DNA of 64,000 nucleotides from assembly GCF_036669915.1 (NCBI RefSeq), contig NC_089314.1, positions 4,283,120 to 4,347,119 on the forward strand. Reading direction: 5' to 3'. Source of the DNA: Pocillopora verrucosa. Taxonomy: Eukaryota; Cnidaria; Anthozoa; Scleractinia; Pocilloporidae. Of the stretch, positions 1-11,600 are shown piece after piece; position 1 is the first letter of the stretch, and each line of letters opens with the position of its first letter. The position numbers and the translations under genes are program-made. The notes beneath the pieces were generated by a model. The model saw only the letters and a list, made by a program, of their open reading frames with translations, searched no databases and had not been told where the DNA came from.

Positions 1-392
1 AAATTCTGTAAGTTGCCTGGTTTAATTTAACTCCTACATTAAAGAGGGAGTGGGGAACTATCACATCATTTGTATACAAAGCAAATTTAACACAACTTGA
101 TATTGTATAAATTGATTCATTTCTGCTTATATGCTTTCGAAACAATCTTATTTAGCTTGTGTATAATTTACTGGTGCAATGCAGGGCATCAAATATTGAT
201 TAGTGAAAAAAACCTATATAGTTGTTAACATGTATAGTCAAGCAGAATGAAGGGTTCTTTTTATCTTATCTTTGTGCTGTGACCATCACATGGGAACACT
301 AGCACATCCTTGTGTGCTTGGAAAATCTTTGCCAAGAGTATTTTAGCTAACTTATTGTATAGACTACTAATACTGAAACATACATGTTTCAG

Positions 393-3300
393 CTGATGTT
401 CATCCAGAAGAGTTATTTCTCTCAACGAGGCAGCCAGAAACTTTATCTGCCCTTCAGATGAAAGGTGTCCATTGTGGATTTGATAATATAAAGGTCTGTG
501 AACTTTGTAAATTGTTATTTATAACATACTTGTCTTGTGATGAAATTGGTAACTTGAAAAATCACGGCATTAACCTGTTGAAGTCTTAACTTTTGAGGCT
601 TCATTTTCACAATTGCTTGAATCCTTTAACTCCCAGGATCTCATTGTTCATTCTCCCATCTAGCTGCTACACTGAATAAATGTAAAATGGTTTCTGTGTT
701 TACATAGCCTGATGTAAACATGCAGGAGGTTGGGAGAACACGAGATAAGCGTAGGAAACCACGACACAAAGCAGAGTGGTTTCCATGTGGACCACTTCTG
801 GAAGTTAAAGGGTTAACTCCCGTAAGGGACCAAGACAGAATTTCCTCTTTCATTATCACTATGATATCAACCAGATAAGTGATGAGAATAAAGAAAAATA
901 TCAATTTGGAGATAATTAATAGATCCAATGCTAAATTCTCTGAACTAACATATTAAGAATTGATGGTGGACAGTAAGGAGAATTACAAATTTGATGTGGG
1001 AGTTAAAGGGTTGACAGCAACTCACTTGAAAGGATCACTTTATTAGCAGGTCAACACATAATTTACTTTATCCACATTGTCATTATTACACTAATTTTAA
1101 AACTTTTTTAAATCATTATCATCAGATATATATATTTTGTCCTCAGGTTTGCTCCACAGTACACATACTATTCATCTGTTGTTTGCCTTCACAGTTCCCA
1201 ACAGTAGCCAAGGTACATGTTCAATTTACTCAATGGAATTAGTTTCAAAAATATCTAATCCTGGTGTTAACAAAACAACCACTTTGAAATGCAGCTCAGT
1301 GTTATATCATATAATAACTCAAGGCTTTTTGAAAATAACCTTTTCGTAACTATTTATGTTTGAATAATAATTGAAGCATTCTTAATCTATTTAACAACTG
1401 GTTTCTTTCTTTCCACTGCAGGAAATCAAGGGACATTTGAAATGCCCTGTGTATGTCTTAGTTGGAGGTAAAGTATTGCATAATATTTATGTTGCACTTT
1501 AAACTTTAACTTTTAGGAACACTTGATTTGGAACTACCGTTGCTTCAGATTTTGATGAAAATAACAATAACACTGGTTTGACAGGTCAATTTTTAGTTTT
1601 TAAGAGGAAATTTCCTAACCAAATATATTATAGTAATATTGAATGTTGATCATGTTTAAAATTCACATGAGTTAATATTAGGCTAACTTGAACATAGTCT
1701 TTCGTTGGCTGTGAATATATGAAAATCATATATGTGAACTGCGGATTAGTAATTGAATATGACAGCGGTCTTTGCAATAATGAACACTACTTGAGCAGTG
1801 GAGGAAGTAGGGCCTGAAAAAAGTTAGGCCTGTGAATATATGAAAATCATATATGTGAACTGCGGATTAGTAATTGAATATGACAGCGGTCTTTGCAATA
1901 ATGAACACTACTTGAGCAGTGGAGGAAGTAGGGCCTGAAAAAAGTTAGGCCTGCACAGAATGTGATAACGGTGCAGTGCTCAACCAACTGAGGTAACAAG
2001 CCAACTGGGAGCTGTCATTATGTTGTTTGGCAATACACCCATGAAGCAATGACTAAGAGACTGTGAATATAAGAAAATCATTACCACAAAGATTGCTTTC
2101 ATATTCATTTACTAATCCGCAGGTAACATACATGATATTCATATACTCACAGTCTCTTGTTCACCACTACACTGGTTATCATTAATTGCAACCCACAAAA
2201 ACTCCTAGGTTTTCAACCTGCCAGTTGGAGTTTTAATGGTGTTACATAACTTGCTTTGAATTCTTTGTTTCCCCTTAGCTGAGTGGGGTGGCTGTAATCT
2301 AACTGATGTGGATGACTGCACTTTCATATATACTAAAAGAAATGCGTGGTGCATTCCTTTTCTGTTATTTAGAACTTTTGATTTTCTTTAAATCCTTTTT
2401 TTCTCGCACACAGGGACACCGCTTTTAAGAATACGCCAACTTCTTGAATATGAGGAGATCATTAAGCCAGATTTTGTATCCTCGAATACGCACGGCAATC
2501 AATGCAGATCCTATTTTTAAAATGTGTAGAGTTTTAAGCCCCCTCGTAAAAACCATATAAAAGCAAACAAGAACATCGTTCAGTGAAACATTGAAACCTC
2601 AATTGTTTCATCGTTCAAACTTATGTTCCACCTCAGAAGCTAGCTACTTACATCGAGAGAGCCCTAACCTATTACTAACCGAGTTTGAGGTACATGCTCT
2701 AAGGGACGGACCGAGTTTTTTTTTCCTCTCAAATTTACATGTATGCCCCAAGTACGATGTATGCCCCAAGTACGAAGTGAGCGGGCCATAAATTCTAAGC
2801 GGAAAAAAACAAGATCCCGTAGCTGACTGTGCGGACCGAGAAAAAAGAGCTTAGTAAGTTATTTATTTTATATCTGAGTTTAAATAGAGGGGCAAAATTT
2901 CAATTCAAAGAATTTGAATTTAGCGGGCCGCACAGTGAAATACAGTCCGCTAAATTTACCAATCATAGCGCATATTCTTTAACTGCGTCCAGTCCTGGAG
3001 AAAACCAGACCCAAATGAAGATTCAAGTAATAACTGGAACATCGGTAAAGACGTAAGTCTTAGTGTTGGTAGTATTCCCCCTTCCTCTTTATATGAGCGC
3101 GGTCAACAGAGCTGGTCCATTGTCCTTCATGCCCCCCCCCCCCTCCTCTTTATATGAGCGCCGTCAACAGAGCTGGTCCATTGTCCTTCATGTCCCCCCC
3201 CCTTCCTCTTTATATGAGCGCCGTCAACAGAGCTGGTCCATTGTCCTTCATGCTCCCCCCTTCCTCTTTATATGAGCGCCGTCAACAGAGCTGGTCCATT

Positions 3301-6300
3301 GTCCTTCATGCTCCCCCCCCCCTTCCTCTTTATATGAGCGCCGTCAACAGAGCTGATCCATTGTCCTTCATGCTCCCCCCCCTCCTCTTTATATGAGCGC
3401 CGTCAACAGAGCTGGTCCATTGTCCTTCATGCTCCCCCCCCCTTCCTCTTTATATGAGCGCGGTCAACAGAGCTGGTCCATTGTCCTTCATGCTCCCCCC
3501 CCCCTTCCTCTTTATATGAGCGCGGTCAACAGAGCTGGTCCATTGTCCTTCATGCTCCCCCCCTCCTCTTTATACGAGCGCGGTCAACAGAGCTGGTCCA
3601 TTGTCCTTCATGCTCCCCCCCCCCTTCCTCTTTATATGAGTGCGGTCAACAGAGCTGGTCCATTGTCCTTCATGCTCCCCCCCCCCTTCCTCTTTATATG
3701 AGTGCGGTCAACAGAGCTGGTCCATTGTCCTTCATGCTCCCCCCCCCCCTTCCTCTTTATATGAGTGCGGTCAACAGAGCTGGTCCATTGTCCTTCATGC
3801 TCCCCCCCCTTCCTCTTTATATGAGTGCGGTCAACAGAGCTGGTCCATTGTCCTTCATGCTCCCCCCCCTTCCTCTTTATATGAGTGCGGTCAACAGAGC
3901 TGGTCCATTGTCCTTCATGCTCCCCCCCCCCTTCCTCTTTATATGAGTGCGGTCAACAGAGCTGGTCCATTGTCCTTCATGCTCCCCCCCCCTTCCTCTT
4001 TATATGAGTGCGGTCAACAGAGCTGGTCCATTGTCCTTCATGCTCCCCCCCCCTTCCTCTTTATATGAGTGCGGTCAACAGAGCTGGTCCATTGTCCTTC
4101 ATGCTCCCCCCCCCCCCCTTCCTCTTTATATGAGTGCGGTCAACAGAGCTGGTCCATTGTCCTTCATGCTCCCCCCCCCCTTCCTCTTTATATGAGCGCC
4201 GTCAACAGAGCTGGTCCATTGTCCTTCATGCTCCCCCCCCCTTCCTCTTTATATGAGCGCCGTCAACAGAGCTGGTCCATTGTCCTTCATGCCCCCCCCC
4301 CTCCTCTTTATATGAGCGCCGTCAACAGAGCTGGTCCATTGTCCTTCATGCTCCCCCCCCCTTCCCCTTTATATGAGCGCCGTCAACAGAGCAGGTCCAT
4401 TGTCCTTCATGCTCCCCCCCTTCCTTTCTATATGAGCACGGTCAACAGAGCTGGTCTATTGTCCTTCATGCTCCCCCCCCTCCTCTTTATACGAGCGCGG
4501 TCAACAGAGCTGGTCCATTGTCCTTCATGCTCCCCCCCCCCCCTCCTCTTTATATGAGCGCGGTCAACAGAGCTGGTCCATTGTCCTTCATGCTCCCCCC
4601 CCTCCTCTTTATACGAGCGCGGTCAACAGAGCAGGTCCATTGTCCTTCATGCTCCCCCCCTTCCTTTTTATATGAGCGCGGTCAACAGAGCTGGTCCATT
4701 GTCCTTCATGCTCCCCCCCACTCCTCTTTATACGAGCGCGGTCAACAGAGCTGGTCCATTGTCCTTCATGCTCCCCCCCCCCCTCCTCTTTATATGAGCG
4801 CGGTCAACAGAGCTGGTCCATTGTCCTTCATGCCGCCGCCCCCTCCCCCCCCCCCTTTCACCTCACCTCTCTTTACCTTGCAAACATTTCAAATTGTCGC
4901 ATGAAATTACATTAAAAAGTTTCCTACATGAACACTTCAACCCAGGATGTAACTTGGAGGATCGCCCTCTGTTCAATTCGGTAACTTTGCTGAAAATTCC
5001 TTACCGAGCAGAAATCTCGGTGTGCTAAAAGGGCTAAAATTTCCCATATGAACAGTAGACAAAGTTTTTTTCCTGTTAACCAATCCAAACCTATCACTGG
5101 GATCATATGAATAATTCTTTAGATTTATCTAGTGTGTGCAGAGTAGTCGTCTCGACTTCTTCTCCGGAGAAACCCGTTACTGAAGTATTGTTTTGTTTTC
5201 GATCATGTCTTTCTATTCCAGAGTGTTCCATGCCAAAACTTCAGAGTGCTTTTCTTTACGTCCTGAAATCAATGTCACAGTTTATTTACATTACCTTTGA
5301 GGTGTACAGTGTCTAATAAACTTAATTTGTTTTTCTCCTTCAGATAAACGAAATTCTTCGCGAAGATCCTAACAGTTGTGATGTCACCTGCCCTCTTAGT
5401 CTCAATAAAGATTGTAAGTGCATGTAACGTATTGACGTCTTCTGTTACAGTGGACTAAAAAACGGCAAATGGAATGTTGAGGTTTCACAAAATGAAAGAC
5501 AGAATTCATGGGTCACGTATATTTCAGGAGGAAAATCACGCTTCACATTTTGTACTGTAGCAGTTACATTATATGTAAACTCGGTGTTTTTTGATTGGCA
5601 GCTGCTATTGTGGAGACGGGAGAGGATTGGGCCGAGTTGGCCGTGGTGACTTTCCTTAACATGTGTACTGAAAAAGAGCTGGACATGGAACAGTCTGTGA
5701 GGTACTTAAAAGTGCAAAAGTACAAAAAAAAATCTGAGACGTTTTCAATTTGCTCCGCATATTGTAGAGACGTCGTAAAAGAAAGTAGTTCTTAGATCTT
5801 AAGAAGTGATTTATTTTGTGAAAGTTAAAGTCCGCTTATCCTCGTGTTACTTTACAGGATACTCACCCTAAAATAACAGTATAATACCTACTATAAAAAT
5901 TCAAAAAAACCTTGGTACACGCTATTCACATTACGTACATTTCTTGATAAGCTTATTTTTAATCTTATGTTAAAACTGCCACTTCGTCTTCATAAACTTC
6001 ATATTTTTATGAGTAGGGTCTCGCGCGACATTCGTTTCGTACTTAATTTGACTGTTGCAGTTATTAAGTCAGCAAAGCTTGGCCCCTGCTGCATTCCCGT
6101 AAGTAAAGTTTTGCAGTAAGTCTTATCAGCTTTCTTTCGTGTCTCTTCAGGCTTTGTAACACAATCGTGTTTGGTATGGGTCCCACAGATGACCGTGGTG
6201 ATGGCATCTCTGTGGATGAACTTAATTCCGATATAAATTTGTTAGGAATAAGGAACAGTACCTCAGATGAAAAGTAAGGCTCTAAGTTATCTTCGATGTA

Positions 6301-8606
6301 GTAGTTGTCAGTGACTCACTTTCTCTCAGTACTGGAACAACCAGATCTTATCGTCCACTGAGACTCCGATTGAAATAATAAAGTGATAACAATTTAGAGA
6401 TTACGGCAACATGAAAGTAGAGTATATCAGTATCTCATTGCAGAGAAAAGTGCCACATTCTTTCTTACTGAATAAGTACAGTATATCAGTATCATATTGC
6501 AGAGAAAGGTGCCACTTTCTTTCTTACTGAATAAGTACAGTATATCAGTATCACATTGCAGAGAAAAGTGCCACTTTCTTTCGTACTGAATAAATACAGT
6601 ATATCAGTATCACATTGCAGAGAAAAGTACCACTTTCTTTCTTACTGAATAAGTACAGTATATCAGTATCTCATTGCAGAGAAAAGTGTCACATTCTTTC
6701 TTACTGAATAAGTACAGTATATCAGTATCTCATTGCAGAGAAAAGTGTCACATTCTTTCTTACTGAATAAGTACAGTATATCAGTATCTCATTGCAGAGA
6801 AAAGTGTCACATTCTTTCTTACTGAATAAGTACAGTATACCAGTATCGCATTGCAGAGAAAAGTGCCACATTCTTTATTACTGAATAAGTACAGTATATC
6901 AGTATCACATTGCAGAGAAAAGTACCACTTTCTTTTTTACTGAATAAGTACAGTATATCATTATCATATTGCAGAGAAAGGTGCCACTTTCTTTCTTACT
7001 GAATAAGTACAGTATATCATTATCACATTGCAGAGAAAAGGGCAACTCTCTTTCTTACTGAATTTCATACATATAAGAAAACAAACAAAACTAAGTTGGA
7101 TAAAGATCAGATTTCAAACCTGGAAAAGTATTTATATGCTCACAGAGAGCCTGGAAGTATGTCTGGAAAAATTTACCTAACCTCGCTCGCCAGACCTTTC
7201 GAGTAAGAACAACACGGCTGGAGAAGTATTGGCCACTGAAATTTCTTTCCAAGGATTAGAGAATCATCTTACTTGAAACTGAAAACGAAATTCTTATCGA
7301 TGCGTTTTTGTTCAGATTCTTCCCGCGTTTCGATCTCAGCAAGATCTCTTTCGGTCGGAGTAAATTTGGAAAACGTCTCATGGAACCTAATGGAAGTCTG
7401 AGGCGAATGTTTGTCAAAAGATACAGAGCTGTGTTTGACAAGTAAGGAGATTGAACATTATTTTATTTGATAGATGTAAAGAATGTAGACCGCAGGATTC
7501 TGGGATGATTGAACTCACACCGAAATTCTTAGAAATTGTTCACCTTGTGAAGAATTGTGGTAAATTTTATGAGCAAAGCTTTCCTTGTCATTGTCACTGG
7601 ACGTAAGTAAGCGGTTTCCCAATTGATAAATTAATAAGCTGCCCATATGTCGGTATCTTGTTTTCGCCCGCTTCCGCAAAAACTCGTCATATAATCTCCA
7701 AGCCCATTGCGACTTTTCCGCCAAAGAAATTAAGGTTCTTGCGCGCTCACTGTTAAGGTTATGGGAAGGTCTAAAACTTGCACTCACCCTCGGATCTAGA
7801 GACCAAGGTCGCTAACATTATAGGGGGGCGGGGGTCGGTGTATACGTCTTCTTTCCTCGAGTGAGAGATGCTGTTAACAACACCAGGAAAAATTCGTGTG
7901 TCTTAGCGGCCATGTAACATTCTAGTCTACCCATAGATGGTGATTAGGTTTTCAAAGCCAAATACATGATTTTAAGACGCATTAAAAGGGACCTGATCAC
8001 CCGCAGAAGAGCCGCCTTCGCTTCACTACTATTTTAAAGCGTGAGGTAGTTTACCTTTTTCACTTTTTATTCAACGTGCCACCCGCCCCACCCTACCCAC
8101 CCCACCCCTACACAAACGTTACCTCCAATCCACCCTTGGAAAACATACTGATGAACTGACGAACAAACATGCAAGCTGTGATATGTTTACTAAGAAAGAG
8201 ATTGGCAAAGATTCCTTTCATCCTCTTTTGTGCTAAAAATTAAAATTCATGCCCGCGTACAACTCATCAAGAATGGACATGATTTTCCCTTTTTTCACCT
8301 ACTTTTGGAAATCATCGTTGAAATTTATAACAATGTATTGAATTAAATGAAAGAAAGTACTTTTTCTATTCAGCATATCAGTAGTACAGTTGGCAAGAGA
8401 ACGTTCCTTGAGCCGAGTCCTAGAATTATCTTACTGATAGTATACGACGGAATACTCCAGCGTAGGAAAGTTTCCGCAATGGATATGATCCGACTGAATT
8501 AGCTGCTTTTCGCTTCAGTTTTTTTTTCTCTGTTTTTATTAACTTTTTTTGGCTTTTTTCTTTTAGGTTCCAGTATTGGAAAGGTGTTCCTACGAATGTG
8601 TCATAA
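393..8606 (+). CDS. Nine-exon gene of unknown family, 3' part (5' end outside or unresolved)
   Basis: I assembled exons by hand from AG/GT signals: 393-493, 1422-1467, 2414-2475, 5344-5413, 5602-5696, 6061-6098, 6151-6273, 7316-7441 and 8567-8606, with stop TAA at 8604. Every junction keeps the reading frame (phases 0,1,0,1,0,2,2,2), which is unlikely by chance for nine blocks. They give about 232 residues. The fragment starts DVHPEELFLS, contains LLRIRQLLEYEEIIKPDF, an acidic stretch around GEDWAELAVVTFLNM, the motif CNTIVFGMGP, then a basic segment (FGRSKFGKRL, FVKRYRAVF), and ends GVPTNVS. No signal peptide or membrane helix is visible in this part, so it is probably cytoplasmic, but I do not recognise the family. 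The exon 3 donor (GTATCC) is the weakest junction; others are good (GTAAGT, GTAAGG). Upstream exons must exist because the first exon opens in mid-codon. Confidence 0.66.
623..1009. mobile_element. MITE-like element with 12-bp terminal inverted repeats
   Basis: The ends are CCTTTAACTCCC (623-634) and its exact reverse complement GGGAGTTAAAGG (998-1009). A related internal junction, GAAGTTAAAGGGTTAACTCC at 801-820, contains both end motifs back to back. This suggests two elements or an insertion of one repeat beside another. It encodes nothing and lies in intron 1 of the unknown gene. The CTTTAACTCCC / GGGAGTTAAAGGG ends resemble a non-autonomous repeat that I recall as common in stony corals; that recollection is not a search result. 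Confidence 0.6.
1710..1951. repeat. Direct tandem duplication, two 121-bp copies
   Basis: Copy 1 (1710-1830) and copy 2 (1831-1951) appear identical, both starting TGTGAATATATGAAAATCAT and ending AAGTTAGGCC. The identity suggests a recent duplication. The unit is the tail part of the SINE-like element described at 1710-2155. Confidence 0.85.
1710..2155 (-). mobile_element. tRNA-derived SINE-like composite with inverted tail copy
   Basis: Read on the minus strand, 1984-1995 gives TACCTCAGTTGG, one mismatch from the polymerase III A-box consensus, followed by GGTTGAGCACTGCACCG, which resembles a tRNA D-arm. No good B box remains. Downstream on that strand comes a GGCCTAACTTTTTTCAGGCCC-like hairpin and then a body ending CATATATGATTTTCATATATTCACA, present twice in tandem. 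At about 2056-2155 the same tail occurs in the opposite orientation (ATCCGCAGGTAACATACATG through CTCACAGTCTCT), so the locus can fold back. The general form matches tRNA-type SINEs described in anthozoans. It lies in intron 2 of the unknown gene. Confidence 0.55.
3080..4857. repeat. 29-copy minisatellite, about 61 bp per unit, with C-tracts
   Basis: The motif CATTGTCC recurs at 3118, 3179, 3239, 3297 and onward to 4818. That is 29 copies with a mean spacing near 61 bp. Each unit holds a run of about 6 to 13 C, then TTCCTCTTTATATGAGCGCG (or variants) and GTCAACAGAGCTGGTC. Most length change between units comes from the C-run. The array sits wholly inside intron 3 of the unknown gene. Several frames are open through it only because the unit lacks stops; they are not genes. 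Confidence 0.95.
6416..7065. repeat. 11-copy minisatellite, about 60 bp per unit
   Basis: The unit contains GTACAGTATATCAGTATC, then CATTGCAGAGAAAAGTGCCA and a TTTCTTTCTTACTGAATAA segment. The motif TTGCAGAGAAA occurs in 11 successive units with small substitutions (TCTC/TCAC, GTGCC/GTGTC/GTACC). The array lies in intron 7 of the unknown gene, between exons 6151-6273 and 7316-7441. Confidence 0.93.
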
Positions 8607-11600
8607 TCGAAATACCTGTAATGTTTAAGGCTTAATTCCCATGTAGATGTTGTGTCATGTTACCCTCTGCGGCAAAGTCTTCGTACCTATAATTAACTTC
8701 AAGGGGTATGCTTCGTGTTGCTAAATGACTTTATATTAGGATTGAGAAAGACCACAGATCCAGAATATTATATAAAGATGAAGAAAAAAAGTAATATTTA
8801 AGAGTGACATTGAGGTGATCACATCACTAACTGTGTTATCCTGTTGCGACGACATTCTGTTGTTCTCATGTTTATTTTAAGATAAGTAAAGGGAGCACTT
8901 TTATTGCAGTTTAACACTCGCATAGAATTGCTCACATTTTTTTTATAATTATTTTCCAAGAATTGTTTTACATTAGTATAAGAAGAGCGATAATGAAAAT
9001 TTAACGTTATCCTTTATCCCTGGTTGTAAATCTCATCATTAAACTTAATATTTTTGTTATCATGTTTTCCACTCATTCTTAAAATTTTCCAAAACTCCTC
9101 TTGTCATATTAGTCGCAGATGTTTTGACGTTTTTCAAGAAACTTTGTCGAGCTGAACTTACAAATTGCACGGATGGGCTAATTAACAAAACATAACAATT
9201 TTACCAATTAAAAGCTCGTTGTCGTTAGTCGGAATGTTTGTCTTTGAGTTTAATGTTTATCCACCTCTTACGGCTGTTAATCGAAAAATGGGAATGATGC
9301 AGATTTAGGAATTGATGCAGCGATTTACTTTCCACTGGTATATTACTAAATGCTGTCTTGTATATGGTAATGATATTTCTTGAATACCTCGAAAGAGTTT
9401 GTATGTCGACTTTTTCATTCTTTCATGTATACGGACTTCATGTTGTTATCCGTTACAAATTAGAAACAATGCTCGTTTGTTGAAAACTGCTCACTAATTC
9501 GCTCGCTGTACAGTGTTTTTGTTTGCAATAGGAATCATCTGTCACTTAACAAAAAAAAATTAGCTTGGCCAAGTTCAGTAATTGCGAACGTGGAGGAGTA
9601 ATGCATTACAAGCTCCACTGGAAAGCATGCGAATCAATAGTTGGTCGGCTTGGCATTAACCGACAAATTAGCAGCTTTCTTGAATTAAGCGCAATTTTTT
9701 GTAGATGAATTGCCTGCCTCCTTCCACCCACCCTTCATTCCTGTCAGAATTCTTCTCTGGCAGCAAATGGCTGCTGTATTTTGAATCTTGACTGACATTT
9801 ACAGGGGCTTTGTTAAAATCCGACTCTGTAATTGTAGATATTTCTAAATCTATCAACATCCTTTCTTGACAAACTTATACGAACCATGATATTAAGCTTA
9901 ACTTGATTTGAGACAATGCCCCTGAAACTTTAAATTCGTGTCTCCAATAATAAAAAAAAGACTGAGGAAGTAGTGCAGATTCTTACTGAAAGCAAGCCCT
10001 TAAGTTTTTACAATTTCGGAGGTTTGCGGTACTGTCTGTATAATAACGACGGTATACTTAAAATCGAGATTTGGTAGCAGATTAATAAAACGTCGTGAGA
10101 TTGGAAAATAATGGTATTATTGTTAGCCGCCATTTTGAAAGGATTATTCGAGTTTATTATTTTCTTGCTCTGTTGCTCTGTTGCTCGTGATGATCGTAAC
10201 TCACGTGTAGAAACACGCGCGTTGCATTATATAACATCTAAATTTAAAAGCAGGACTCTTAAATTGGGTTCAGACAGTATCATGATTGTGTAGGCTGTTT
10301 TCAATGGATCTCCTTAACTATCTCACCTGCACCTCTTGTACGATAAATATAATAATTGCAGCGGGGCGGAATTTCCTGTCAGTTGCTGTTAAATTTTTTA
10401 CAAATTGTGTAAAGATTCTGAAGTTTGTTATTTCTCTAATGGTCTTTGAGTCACAACAAGTATCCTTGTCATTTATTTCGAAGCAATTGACGAGGAAACA
10501 GAAAATCGGAATATGTATCTATGGAACAGGGTTATTGGTTACTAAGCAAACATTTGTGCTGTGTTGGCGGGCAAGTGTAACGGTTTGTTCTTTAACAACT
10601 GTTAATTGATAAAGGTGAGGGGAACTGCTTTGAAAAGCTGACGTTTAGAGCGCAACCCTTTATTCGGAGCAATCCTAATTATATGTAGCACGCGCTCTGT
10701 AAATTCATCAAAGATGCGTTCTCTTTTAGTATAATTTTTTTTGCTTGACTCAGTTTCCGTTTTAATATTGATTTTCCAAGATTTCGTAAATTTGAACAGG
10801 CTTAGCAGACAAAGTGTTAAGTTTCCAAGAGAAGATAGTACCCTGCTCTATGCAATACGCATACTTAGCCAGCCTCCGTCGCAATTAGTAAATTATTGAT
10901 GCCAACACACACCAGGGCACATTTGCGGCAGTATTTTCTTCTTTAACTTGTAAAATGTAAGTGGAAGTTTTTTATGCCTGCAACTGAGTGTTCTCATCCC
11001 CTCAGTAAATCGTAGCAATAAAAATTGATTAGAACTTTAGCTTGTGATCTCAATAAATTTTTGGAAGCAACACTCCAAAGCAGTCCGTGAAAGAGATCTG
11101 TTGCGACTGCTTCTTCCCTCAAGTTTGCCACATCTTTGAAGTCTATAAGATCTCATGCTGCTACGAAGATTTTTTCATTTTTCTTAATTTAGTGCTCTAT
11201 TTTACGCTTTCGAAGCGACGACTGCACTTTGGAGCCAATGTTCCCGTGACGAAAGGATCTCGTGTATTGTTATTCTAGATATTTTTACCCCTAGTGTTTG
11301 TTTCTTTACGACAAAATATTTTGGTCCTCCTGGAAACTTACTCTTGCCATCAAAACTTTGAAATAAACAATTTACTTTCAATTTCAATTTAAGGATCAAA
11401 ATTTAAAGCTGCCAGACAGGGATTGTCGAAATTCAATTTTAGATTAGAGCTTCCAATGTGAACTTTTTTTGGGTGAATGGGGCAGTTGGAGACGTGCTTT
11501 TGGCACGGGCTGAATTAAATGAGAACCCAAACAGAATTTTTGATAACTCAGTTTTTTTTTTCCGGCAAATGATGATATCTTAAACATTGGACTGCCAAGT

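Noticed and set aside
1965..2020. Functional tRNA gene
   Set aside because: Only an A-box-like segment is present on the minus strand; no B box and no cloverleaf, so it is a SINE fragment.
3063..4904. Long overlapping open frames with repeated MSAVNRAGPLSF-type peptides
   Set aside because: They arise from a stop-free minisatellite unit in an intron; all frames show the same repeat and none has splice or codon support.
3080..7065. Regular repeats resembling a CRISPR array
   Set aside because: The units are contiguous tandem repeats without unique spacers, in a eukaryotic intron.
10111..10609. Two adjacent frames of 60 and 107 residues
   Set aside because: No homology-like motif, no good splice sites and AT-rich chance composition.
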